From Calditerrivibrio nitroreducens (GTDB lineage: Bacteria > Chrysiogenota > Deferribacteres > Deferribacterales > Calditerrivibrionaceae): a stretch of 52,796 nucleotides of DNA. Numbering within the stretch: the first letter of the stretch is position 1; each line of letters starts with the position of its first letter. Shown one piece after another: positions 18,751-26,282 of the stretch. Where the stretch lies: contig PNIN01000048.1 in NCBI GenBank assembly GCA_002878065.1, positions 1 to 52,796 on the forward strand, read 5' to 3'. The notes under the pieces were generated by a model. That model was not told the DNA's origin and did not search any database. It was given only the letters and a program-made list of their open reading frames with translations. The position numbers and the translations under genes were made by a program.

Positions 18751-19077
18751 TTAACCCTCACATGTTTCCGGTGCTTTACTATCGAGGGAGTGCTCCATCA
18801 GGTATTGATGGATATTATTAAGTTCTTCCACAGACAGTTTTGATTTTTCAAGCTCATTATTTTTATGAACTTTTTTAAGTTTTTCCATATTATTTGTAAA
18901 ATAAGAATCCCATTTAGCAGCCGTATAGCTGGAAGGGGTAATACCATCTTTTTTGTGACACATCTGATAGCAATTTTTCCTGAATTTTCTTCTTCCATCC
19001 CTCGTATTGGCCGCAAAAAGTGATGTTACAAAAACAACAAGCATTAGAATTGATACAAAATAAACAAGCTTTTTCAT
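18751..19077 (-). CDS. Small periplasmic cytochrome c-like protein with CX3CH motif
   Basis: This is a 108-residue exported protein: signal peptide MKKLVYFVSILMLVVFVTSLFA, then RKFRKNCYQMCHKKDG with a single haem-type motif CYQMCH. The motif has three residues between the cysteines (CX3CH) rather than two. The rest is a short helical domain with TAAKWDSYFTNNMEKLKK and SVEELNNIHQYLMEHSLDS, as in the one-haem mini-cytochromes of deltaproteobacteria, and a C-terminal ETCEG. A strong GGAGGGAGT site precedes the start. It may carry electrons in the periplasm if haem is attached; the unusual spacing makes this uncertain. Confidence 0.75.
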   Translation of the reverse strand: MKKLVYFVSILMLVVFVTSLFAANTRDGRRKFRKNCYQMCHKKDGITPSSYTAAKWDSYFTNNMEKLKKVHKNNELEKSKLSVEELNNIHQYLMEHSLDSKAPETCEG

Positions 19078-19174
19078 ACTCCCTCCATTTTCGACGTAAT
19101 AAAAGCTATCACTACTTAATACATTTTCTAATTCAAATCAACATTTTTTATTCGCTTTCTTTGAATTTGTTTTC

Positions 19175-19202
19175 TTGACAATAGAAGTTATTTTGATAGT
19201 AT
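19175..19202 (+). promoter_or_regulatory. Probable promoter of the cbiMN-cbiQ-cbiO operon
   Basis: A perfect TTGACA (19175-19180) is followed after 16 nt by TAGTAT (19197-19202). The leader is about 20 nt and holds the GAGGTG ribosome-binding site. I see no cobalamin riboswitch and no clear NikR dyad in the 140 bp upstream. Confidence 0.45.
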
Positions 19203-19231
19203 TGATTTAGATTACATTTATGAGGTGTTTT

Positions 19232-20182
19232 ATGCATATGAGTGATGCTTTAATATCTGTACCTACAGGTGTCACATTTTGGACAATTTCTATAGGTACA
19301 ATGGCCTATTCTGTCAAAAAGCTGAGAAAAGAGGAAAAAGAGAAAACTATCCCTCTTATGGGTGTAATGGCAGCATTTGTATTTGCACTTCAAATGGTAA
19401 ATTTTTCTATACCGGGTACGGGCTCCAGTGGCCATTTTGCTGGAGGATTTTTGCTGACAATCATTCTTGGCCCATATCTTGCTTTTCTTTCGATGGCCTC
19501 TGTACTGATAGTTCAGGCCTTATTTTTTGCAGATGGTGGAATATTGGCATTGGGTTGTAATATTTTTAATATGGGATTTGTACCATCATTTATAGTTTAT
19601 CCTCTAATTAATTCATTATTTAAAAATAGCTTGACAAATTTTACCATCTAGCTCGGCGCTGCTTCATCTTTACTCATAGGTGCAACATCCGTGGCATTGC
19701 AAACAGCTGTTTCAGGTATAGCTGAGTTGCCATTTTCCAAATTGCTTTATCTTATGATTTTCATCCATTTATTAATATCGATAGTAGAAGGTTTAATTAC
19801 GGTTGGATCATACAATATTATCCATAAAATATACTCTTCAGAAAATTATGGTGGTGCTAAATTAAAACCTTTTTTATCAATTTTTATCCTAACAATCATC
19901 ATAGCATCAATATTTTCTCTTTTTGCATCAGAACAACCTGATGGTCTTGAGTGGAGCGTATTTAAAATAATCGGTGAAGAAAAAGAACCCACAAGCTTAA
20001 TCGCCACCGTACACCACTTTTTAGGTACGATTCAGGAAAAAATATCTTTTCTACCAGATTATAACTTTCACAATAACCAATCAAAATTAGGTACATCTAT
20101 ATCAGGTATCATCGGTTCAATTATTACGATAATTTTTGCTGCGATACTTGGGATACTAACAAATAGAAAAACGAATAGATGA
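19232..20182 (+). pseudogene. cbiM: cbiM-cbiN-type fusion (ECF Co/Ni transporter S component) interrupted by an in-frame TAG
   Basis: The reading frame encodes a CbiM/NikM core membrane component: MHMSDALIS start with His2 (the metal ligand), GSSGHFAGGFLLTIILGPYLA, and after 19651 ETVFSG-like QTAVSGIAELPFSK. It is fused to a C-terminal CbiN/NikN-like part with the PDGLE-type motif ASEQPDGLEW (about residue 232) and two terminal helices. A TAG at 19649-19651 splits it, yet the same frame continues immediately with LGAASSLLIGATSVALQT, exactly what the family needs there. This is a nonsense mutation, a sequencing error or a suppressed codon; no frameshift is needed. Start 19232 is chosen because the ATG at 19220 overlaps the GAGGTG site and would bury His2. 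The stop overlaps cbiQ by 4 bp. Confidence 0.85.
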
Positions 20183-20937
20183 ACACACAAAAAACGTTAC
20201 AATTTCTTATAGATATTGAAGAAATGCCATCAAAAGGGGGATTGCTGACCGAGGTATCCCCCTTTTTCAAGATTTTAGTTTTCATTTTTTTTTCAGCTAT
20301 AAATGTATCTATAAACAAATACGATATTGTTAAATCGTTATTTCTCACTACCTATTGCGTATATATCTTTTTCATATCACCCATTACCTTTCGTTACCTT
20401 TCAAAAATAATTCTCTACTCATCTTTTTTCATATTATTTATAGCCATCTTAAACCCTCTATTTGATAAAAATATCTACAATTTATCAGGATATGCAATAA
20501 ATGCAGGAATTATATCCGCTTTGAATATATATATAAAATTTTTAAATATTGTAATAATAACATCCTCAATGATTTCATCAACAAAATTTTCGGATATTCT
20601 AAATTCATTAAAAATCTTAAAACTACCCCATGAGATAGCACTGTCAATGACGATAATGTATCGATTTCTTTTTTTATTCCTTTCTGACATAATTCAAACA
20701 ACTGAAGCCATAAATAGCAGAAAAAAAAGCTACAATAAGCTTAATTATAAATATATGAAAAATATCATTTCCAGTATGTTTCAAAGAGCCATATACAGAT
20801 CAGAATCGATTTATGAGGCGATACTTGCTAAAGGTGGTCTAAATTTGAGAGTTAAAAAACAGCTTAATTTCAATTTAAAAGACCTTGCTTTCCTCACTAT
20901 TTCTATGACATATATTACGTTCATAAGGGTATTATAA
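20179..20937 (+). CDS. cbiQ: Energy-coupling factor transmembrane protein CbiQ/EcfT
   Basis: CbiQ is the T component that couples the CbiO ATPases to the CbiM substrate component in Co2+ or Ni2+ uptake. The 252 residues carry about five hydrophobic segments and the cytoplasmic ECF-T signature region: ISSTKFSDILNSLKILKLP (about 134), then MTIMYRFLFLFLSDIIQTTEA and the second coupling-helix motif AIYRSESIYEAILAKGG with the expected Ala-x-x-x-Gly-like end. It overlaps the upstream cbiMN frame by 4 bp and abuts cbiO, so it is still in an intact operon despite the cbiM lesion. Confidence 0.88.
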   Translation: MNTQKTLQFLIDIEEMPSKGGLLTEVSPFFKILVFIFFSAINVSINKYDIVKSLFLTTYCVYIFFISPITFRYLSKIILYSSFFILFIAILNPLFDKNIYNLSGYAINAGIISALNIYIKFLNIVIITSSMISSTKFSDILNSLKILKLPHEIALSMTIMYRFLFLFLSDIIQTTEAINSRKKSYNKLNYKYMKNIISSMFQRAIYRSESIYEAILAKGGLNLRVKKQLNFNLKDLAFLTISMTYITFIRVL

Positions 20938-21651
20938 GTGAGTCACCACTATATACAGGTCACAGATCTCAGCTATAACTATCCAGATGGTACAAAGGTT
21001 TTAAAAAATATCACTTTTAGAGTGAATCATGGTGATTCTGTAGCTGTTTTAGGGGAAAATGGATCCGGAAAAACAACACTTTTGAAACACTTAAATGGTA
21101 CAATTCTACCGATGGAGGGAGAAATCGATATAGGCGGGATATTTATTTCTAAAAAAACGTTGACTCACATAAGATCCAAGGTGGGTATGGTATTTCAGAA
21201 TACAGATAATCAGCTTTTTATGCCAACGGTAGAGGAGAATATCGTTTTTGGTTTATCCGAATTGGGCTTATCCGATGCGAATATAAAAAATATTTTAAAA
21301 TCTATCGCCGAGGAATTAAAAATATTCCACCTTTTAAATAAACATCCGTTTAAGCTTTCAGGTGGGGAAAAGAGGAAAATATGTATTGCATCTGTTTTGG
21401 CATCATCCCCCGAAATACTTGTACTCGATGAACCAACATCAGAGCTTGACCCTAAAAGTAGCTACGAGATTATCCAGATATTATCCAATTTCCAACATAC
21501 CAAAATAATAGCAACCCACAACTTAGATTTAGCCCAAAGAATATGTAACAGATCAATTTTAATCAAAAATGGTGAGATAATGTATTATGGTGATACCGAT
21601 CAATTATTTAGGGATGAATCGATATTAAGAGAAGCAAATTTAATATTTTGA
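20938..21651 (+). CDS. cbiO: Cobalt/nickel ECF transporter ATPase CbiO
   Basis: This 237-residue ATPase powers the CbiMNQO importer. Walker A is GENGSGKTT (about 39), the Q-loop VFQNTDNQLF is the EcfA/CbiO-specific DNQ form, the signature is LSGGEKRK and Walker B is LVLDEPTSELDP, with the switch His in ATHNLDLA. The start is GTG at 20938, directly after the cbiQ stop, indicating translational coupling. Codons and motifs are intact, arguing for recent or apparent-only damage in cbiM. Confidence 0.92.
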   Translation: MSHHYIQVTDLSYNYPDGTKVLKNITFRVNHGDSVAVLGENGSGKTTLLKHLNGTILPMEGEIDIGGIFISKKTLTHIRSKVGMVFQNTDNQLFMPTVEENIVFGLSELGLSDANIKNILKSIAEELKIFHLLNKHPFKLSGGEKRKICIASVLASSPEILVLDEPTSELDPKSSYEIIQILSNFQHTKIIATHNLDLAQRICNRSILIKNGEIMYYGDTDQLFRDESILREANLIF

Positions 21652-21652
21652 A

Positions 21653-21682
21653 AAATCATAAAAGTCATATTTTTTATGATTT
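21653..21682. terminator. AT-rich 11-bp inverted repeat after cbiO
   Basis: AAATCATAAAA and its complement flank an 8-nt loop just after the cbiO stop and 5 bp before the -35 box of the next operon. It may be a weak terminator for the cbi operon or an operator for the Rrf2 regulator whose promoter follows. Confidence 0.4.
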
Positions 21683-21687
21683 AATAC

Positions 21688-21716
21688 TTGACAAATTGTT
21701 CCATCTGATCTATAAA
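21688..21716 (+). promoter_or_regulatory. Promoter of the Rrf2-metY-cysK operon
   Basis: TTGACA (21688-21693), a 17-nt spacer and TATAAA (21711-21716) form a near-consensus promoter. The AAGGAG ribosome-binding site begins only 2 nt after the -10 box, so the mRNA must start within or next to that site and the leader is very short. Confidence 0.7.
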
Positions 21717-21728
21717 TAAGGAGATTAT

Positions 21729-22139
21729 ATGCAGACCACAGCCCAATCGATATATGCCATTTATGCTCTTGTTTATATAAGCTATAAAAATAAACCTGTT
21801 AATCCTGCTGAAATTTCTAACAGCTCCTCTATACCAAAACGATTTTTAGAAATAACTCTAAATAAATTAAAACACCACGGCATTTTAAAATCTAAAAAAG
21901 GTCCCTCTGGCGGTTTTATCCTTTCAAAACCACCACAAAAGATTACACTTTACGATATCCTTTCCGCCACAGAGGGCAATTTATCACTATTTGACTGCGA
22001 AAAATATCTCCCCGAGGGGTGCCACTTTAAACAATTTCTCGAATCCATAAACATTAAGCATCTAAACTTACTTAAATCGATAACTCTCGAAGATATAAGC
22101 AAACAGGAGTCTCAATATTTTTTAGACTTCATAATATAA
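21729..22139 (+). CDS. Rrf2-family transcriptional regulator (CymR-like context)
   Basis: This is a 136-residue winged-helix regulator of the Rrf2 family: [42 protein letters not shown] as helix-turn-helix, and the wing [25 protein letters not shown]. It has only two Cys (in [13 protein letters not shown]), not the three-Cys FeS cluster of IscR, so it resembles the CymR/cysteine-metabolism branch. It leads the operon with two PLP enzymes of cysteine and homocysteine synthesis, which suggests control of sulfur assimilation. Autoregulation is plausible because its promoter is flanked by a dyad. Confidence 0.85.
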   Translation: MQTTAQSIYAIYALVYISYKNKPVNPAEISNSSSIPKRFLEITLNKLKHHGILKSKKGPSGGFILSKPPQKITLYDILSATEGNLSLFDCEKYLPEGCHFKQFLESINIKHLNLLKSITLEDISKQESQYFLDFII

Positions 22140-22155
22140 AAAAGGAGGCAATTTT

Positions 22156-23436
22156 ATGAAAAACCCAGAATCAATTCTACTCCATTACGGATATGAACCG
22201 GATGGAACCGGTGCCAGAGCAGTACCAATCTATCAGACATCATCCTACATCTTTAAATCCACTGATCATGCAGCCAACCTATTTGCCCTCAAAGAATTTG
22301 GCAATATCTACACAAGATTGATGAATCCTACCCAGGACGTTTTGGAAAAAAGGCTTGCCGCCCTTCATGGGGGTACCTCAGCTATAGCTGTATCTTCCGG
22401 TCAGGCGGCAATTACATACTCAATACTCAACATTACATCTCCAGGTGACAATATAGTAAGCACTTCCTTCCTTTATGGTGGAACATACAACCTTTTTAAA
22501 TACACCATGAAAAAGCTATGCAGAGAGGTAAGGTTTGTGGATTCATCAAAACCTGAAAATTTTACAAATGCAATAGATGAAAATACAAAAGCCATCTACA
22601 TCGAATCCATTGGCAACCCTAAAAATAACGTAAATGATTATAAAGCAATAGCAGATATCGCCCACAAACATGGAATCCCCCTAATCGTTGACAATACAGT
22701 ATCACCATATATACTAAACCCATTTGAATATGGTGCAGATATAGTGGTTTACTCTCTGACAAAATTTGCCAGCGGCAACGGTACAAGTCTTGGTGGTGCA
22801 ATAGTGGAAAAAGGTGACTTTCCATGGAATAATGGTAAATTTAATGAAATGACAAAGCCTGATGACTCATATCATGGTCTAGTATACTGGGATGCTTTTG
22901 GCTGGCATGATAAAGCTGTTGCCAAAGGGTGTATCTTTACACTAAAAATAAGGCTACAGCTCTTAAGAGATATGGGGGCATGCATCAGCCCATTTAATGC
23001 ATTTATGATAATAGAAGGGCTTGAAACCCTCCCTCTCAGAATGAAGAAGCATTGTGATAATGCCCAGAAGGTGGCGGAATTTTTGGAAAAACATCCAAAG
23101 GTGGGATGGGTTAACTATCCTGGACTTCCTTCACACCCGGATCACGAAAATGCCAAAAAATATTTAAAAGGTAACTATGGAGCAATAATTGGTTTTGGGG
23201 TAAAAGGTGGTTATGATGCAGGAAAAAGATTTATCAATTCATTAAAAATGATTTCTCATTTGGCAAATATAGGGGATGCCAGATCGCTCGTGATACATCC
23301 GGCAAGTACCACTCATCAGCAACTTTCCCCTGAAGACAGAATAAAATCCGGTGTAACCGATGATTTTATTAGATTGTCTGTTGGGATCGAAAATATAGAA
23401 GACATTATTGAAGATCTAGATAATGCATTAAATTAA
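22156..23436 (+). CDS. metY: O-acetylhomoserine sulfhydrylase (MetY-type Cys/Met metabolism PLP enzyme)
   Basis: The 426-residue enzyme makes homocysteine from O-acetylhomoserine and sulfide. Family signs are the early [66 protein letters not shown] and the PLP Lys in [18 protein letters not shown]. The length and the GxG loop fit the sulfhydrylase (MetY) subgroup rather than the shorter cystathionine gamma-synthase/lyase. A AAAGGAGG site lies at the start. The operon partner is cysteine synthase 10 bp downstream. Confidence 0.9.
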   Translation: MKNPESILLHYGYEPDGTGARAVPIYQTSSYIFKSTDHAANLFALKEFGNIYTRLMNPTQDVLEKRLAALHGGTSAIAVSSGQAAITYSILNITSPGDNIVSTSFLYGGTYNLFKYTMKKLCREVRFVDSSKPENFTNAIDENTKAIYIESIGNPKNNVNDYKAIADIAHKHGIPLIVDNTVSPYILNPFEYGADIVVYSLTKFASGNGTSLGGAIVEKGDFPWNNGKFNEMTKPDDSYHGLVYWDAFGWHDKAVAKGCIFTLKIRLQLLRDMGACISPFNAFMIIEGLETLPLRMKKHCDNAQKVAEFLEKHPKVGWVNYPGLPSHPDHENAKKYLKGNYGAIIGFGVKGGYDAGKRFINSLKMISHLANIGDARSLVIHPASTTHQQLSPEDRIKSGVTDDFIRLSVGIENIEDIIEDLDNALN

Positions 23437-23446
23437 TGAGGTTTAT

Positions 23447-24394
23447 ATGAACAACTACTACGAAAGCTATTTTAAAACCATTGGGAATACCCCCCTTGTG
23501 AGGCTTTCAAGAATAGATAAGGGTTTAAAGGGTAAACTATTTGCAAAGCTTGAAAGCAGAAATCCAGCCTTTTCGGTAAAAGACAGAATTGCTTATGCCA
23601 TGATTTTAGATGCCATTAAAAAAGGTCTTCTAAGAGATGGTATGGAGATTGTTGAACCCACCAGTGGAAATACAGGTATAGCCCTTTCAATGATGGCTGC
23701 TTCCTTCGGGTTTAAAATTAAGATTACCATGCCTGAATCGATGAGTATTGAAAGAAGGGCTTTGATGAAGCAGTTCGGAGCAGAGCTTATACTTACCCCT
23801 GCTGATAAAGGGATGAAAGGGGCTATAGATAAAGCAAATGAACTGATAAATGAACAACCAGAAAAGTTTTTCATGCCGGGGCAATTTGATAATCCTGCAA
23901 ATCCTAAGATACATGAAGCCACCACTGGCCCCGAAATCTTCAGGGATTTAAAAGGTGAAGTGGATTATTTTGTAGCCGGAGTAGGTACTGGTGGTACGAT
24001 CACTGGAACTTCAAGATTTTTAAAAAGAGTTAGTTTCAATAAAGTGTTATCTATAGCCGTGGAGCCCTCAAAATCCCCAGCAATAACAAAATACTTAAAA
24101 AATGAACAATTTACCCCAACACCTCACAAAATTCAGGGGATAGGTGCCGGTTTTATACCTAAAAATTTAGAAATATCGGTAGTTGATGAAGTTTTACAGA
24201 TAGAAGATGAAGAAGCAATAGAAACTGCCAGACGATTATTTCTGGAAGAGGGGATAATGGCCGGAATATCCTCAGGTGCAAATTTAGCGGCTGCATTAAA
24301 AATAGCTTCAAGGGATGAAGCAAAAGGTAAAAATATAGTTTTTATCGTATGTGATACTGGTGAAAGGTATTTAAGCACTCAGTTATTTCAATAA
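23447..24394 (+). CDS. cysK: Cysteine synthase A (O-acetylserine sulfhydrylase)
   Basis: CysK makes cysteine from O-acetylserine and sulfide with PLP. The 315 residues open KTIGNTPLVRLSRID; the PLP Lys is in SRNPAFSVKDRIA (about 45), the substrate loop is EPTSGNTGIAL, the phosphate loop is GVGTGGTITGT, and the C-terminal GISSGANLAAAL and VCDTGERYLST are present. The length is normal for CysK. It ends the Rrf2-metY-cysK operon at a strong hairpin terminator. Confidence 0.95.
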   Translation: MNNYYESYFKTIGNTPLVRLSRIDKGLKGKLFAKLESRNPAFSVKDRIAYAMILDAIKKGLLRDGMEIVEPTSGNTGIALSMMAASFGFKIKITMPESMSIERRALMKQFGAELILTPADKGMKGAIDKANELINEQPEKFFMPGQFDNPANPKIHEATTGPEIFRDLKGEVDYFVAGVGTGGTITGTSRFLKRVSFNKVLSIAVEPSKSPAITKYLKNEQFTPTPHKIQGIGAGFIPKNLEISVVDEVLQIEDEEAIETARRLFLEEGIMAGISSGANLAAALKIASRDEAKGKNIVFIVCDTGERYLSTQLFQ

Positions 24395-24400
24395 AAAATA

Positions 24401-24428
24401 AAAAAGGCGGGTTTCCCCGCCTTTTTAT
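24401..24428. terminator. Bidirectional intrinsic terminator
   Basis: GGCGGG-TTTC-CCCGCC is flanked by A5 on one side and T5 on the other. It can terminate both cysK (plus strand) and the chemoreceptor gene (minus strand), which converge here. Confidence 0.9.
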
Positions 24429-26144
24429 TTATCTAAGCTTAAATCTATTAATCATCGACTGTAAATCGGATGCAAGCCTTGAGAGCTGCTCCACTGCCTG
24501 AGCAGATTCTTTTGAAGCAATAGAGTTTTCTGAAGCCACTTTAGATATGTTTTCTACACTCTGTGCCATTAATTCTGTAGCTTTTGTTTGCTCATCGGTA
24601 GCCCTTGCGATTTGAGATACTTCATAGGATACTGTCTCAACACTCTTCTTAATTTCATCCAGAGCAACTGTTGCTTCTTCGGCTTTTCTCTTACCATCTT
24701 CAACCTGTTCAACACCTTCATGCATACTTGCCACAGCTCCACCTGTATCAGCTTGAATATTTTGAATCATTTCGGCAATCTCTTTTGTGGCTTTCACAGT
24801 TTTTTCTGCAAGTTTTCTCACTTCATCTGCCACCACGGCAAATCCCCTACCATGTTCACCCGCTCTGGCTGCCTCTATTGCAGCATTGAGGGCCAACAGA
24901 TTTGTCTGATCGGCTATATCATCGATGACCTGAATAATCTGGCCTATCTGCTCACTCGATTCTCCCAGAGCTCTTACTGTATTTGCAGAATGAGATACTG
25001 TTTCAGCAATCTTTTCCATCATCTCTTTTGTTTCAGCTACTATAGAATGCCCCTTCAAAACCTGCTCTTTAGCTTTATTTGCACTGGCAGCCACATTTGC
25101 CGCATTTTGGGCCACCTCCACAACTGTAGCATTCACCTCTTCCACAGCAGAAGCAGTGGTGGATGCCTGCTCCGCCTGCTCGATTGCACCAGCAGCAATC
25201 ATTTCAGCATTTGAAGAAAGCTCTGCTGCTGTAGTGGCAAGCTGATCAATGGAGCTTGATACAATATCAAGAGAGGCTTTAATATCCCTCACCATTTTAT
25301 TGAGATCTCTTGCAACAGCACCTATTTCATCATTTGATTTTATATCAAGTTGGATAGTAAAGTCCCCCACTGCCACTCTATTTATTGCAGATGAAACTTC
25401 CTGAAGAGGCTTAATAACAAATCTTTTATTAAAATAGTATATGAAATATGTGATAAGTATTATTATGATGACAAGAAATATAAAGTCTCTGAAAAGATTT
25501 TTATTTATAGTAGCCATAATGGGTGCAAGAGGTGTAAATATCTCAAATGCACCATGAATCTCACCGGCTTTCCACCCCTCCATCTTCACACCAGTAGGAT
25601 CAAGCCCCTGATCATTCCCCCAATACTCCCTGGAAAGCTTTGGATCACCGTGACACCATTCACATTCTTTTGTCAATCTCACTGCTTTAAAATATCTAAT
25701 AAATCCAGATTTTTTATCTATTTCATAGTGCTCTGGAGTAGGGCCACTGCCAGTATCCTTTTTGGTAAGCATCTCCAAAACCCTCTGCTCCAGCTCATCT
25801 GGAGTATTTATAGGATTGCGGGGCTGAATTTTTGGAGCTTTAAATTTTATCCCCATCTCATCAGCTTTTGCCTGCATTATCTTCATGGAGCTCACCACCG
25901 GAACTATCAATAAAAACTTATTAACATCTTTTTTGGCTTCCTCCATATTGTAAATATTGGCCTCAAGCTTTTTAGCCATAAACTCCCTGACACCCTCAGC
26001 CACCACAACAATTGACTTAGAATTGTTAACAGCAGCAATAATTGCAGCATCTTTTGATGACTTGGCGCTTACAAAAAAAACGATACCAAAAAACAGAAGT
26101 AATACAATAGCAATTATACCATTGATCTTCGTACTTAGCTTCAT
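24429..26144 (-). CDS. Methyl-accepting chemotaxis protein with haem-type DUF3365 sensor
   Basis: This is a 571-residue transmembrane chemoreceptor: TM1 at about 8-26, a periplasmic DUF3365 domain with the haem motif CEWCH at 161-165, TM2 at about 219-238, HAMP, and the MCP signalling domain. The highly conserved hairpin tip is [20 protein letters not shown] followed by [15 protein letters not shown]. The CXXCH suggests a covalently bound haem for sensing redox potential, O2 or NO and steering motility; the ligand is inferred. A GGAGG site precedes the start, and the promoter is at 26176-26204. No other che genes are in the window. Confidence 0.94.
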   Translation of the reverse strand: MKLSTKINGIIAIVLLLFFGIVFFVSAKSSKDAAIIAAVNNSKSIVVVAEGVREFMAKKLEANIYNMEEAKKDVNKFLLIVPVVSSMKIMQAKADEMGIKFKAPKIQPRNPINTPDELEQRVLEMLTKKDTGSGPTPEHYEIDKKSGFIRYFKAVRLTKECEWCHGDPKLSREYWGNDQGLDPTGVKMEGWKAGEIHGAFEIFTPLAPIMATINKNLFRDFIFLVIIIILITYFIYYFNKRFVIKPLQEVSSAINRVAVGDFTIQLDIKSNDEIGAVARDLNKMVRDIKASLDIVSSSIDQLATTAAELSSNAEMIAAGAIEQAEQASTTASAVEEVNATVVEVAQNAANVAASANKAKEQVLKGHSIVAETKEMMEKIAETVSHSANTVRALGESSEQIGQIIQVIDDIADQTNLLALNAAIEAARAGEHGRGFAVVADEVRKLAEKTVKATKEIAEMIQNIQADTGGAVASMHEGVEQVEDGKRKAEEATVALDEIKKSVETVSYEVSQIARATDEQTKATELMAQSVENISKVASENSIASKESAQAVEQLSRLASDLQSMINRFKLR

Positions 26145-26175
26145 TATTTCCTCCTATTTTACCTCTCTGTTATTG

Positions 26176-26204
26176 ATTTTACAAAAAGTACAATAATTTT
26201 TCAA
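26176..26204 (-). promoter_or_regulatory. Promoter of the haem-type chemoreceptor gene
   Basis: On the minus strand TTGAAA (26199-26204) and TAAAAT (26176-26181) are spaced by 17 nt. This is a sigma-70 shape rather than the sigma-28 form common for chemotaxis genes. Confidence 0.5.
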
Positions 26205-26248
26205 GATTTTTATCGGATATTTCCAAAAAAAGTTTAAGTCTATTTCTA

Positions 26249-26276
26249 TTTACTTTTTATGTAAAACATGTATAAT
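26249..26276 (+). promoter_or_regulatory. Promoter of the HD-GYP fusion gene, predicted leaderless
   Basis: TTTACT (26249-26254), 16 nt, then a perfect TATAAT (26271-26276). The ATG at 26283 is 6 nt beyond the -10 box, so the transcript should begin at or beside the start codon. An upstream ATG at 26268 overlaps the -10 box and cannot be used from this promoter. Confidence 0.6.
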
Positions 26277-26282
26277 TTTAGT

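Noticed and set aside
19080-19231. Possible cobalamin riboswitch or NikR site upstream of cbiM
   Set aside because: The leader after the predicted promoter is only about 20 nt and no B12-box or GTATGA-type dyad is visible.
19649-19651. TAG as a pyrrolysine or other recoded codon
   Set aside because: CbiM proteins need no special residue here and no recoding element is visible; mutation, error or ordinary suppression is simpler.
24588-25214. 208-codon plus-strand open frame inside the chemoreceptor gene
   Set aside because: It is the complement of the conserved MCP signalling domain; the Cys/His/Leu-rich translation is a typical shadow.
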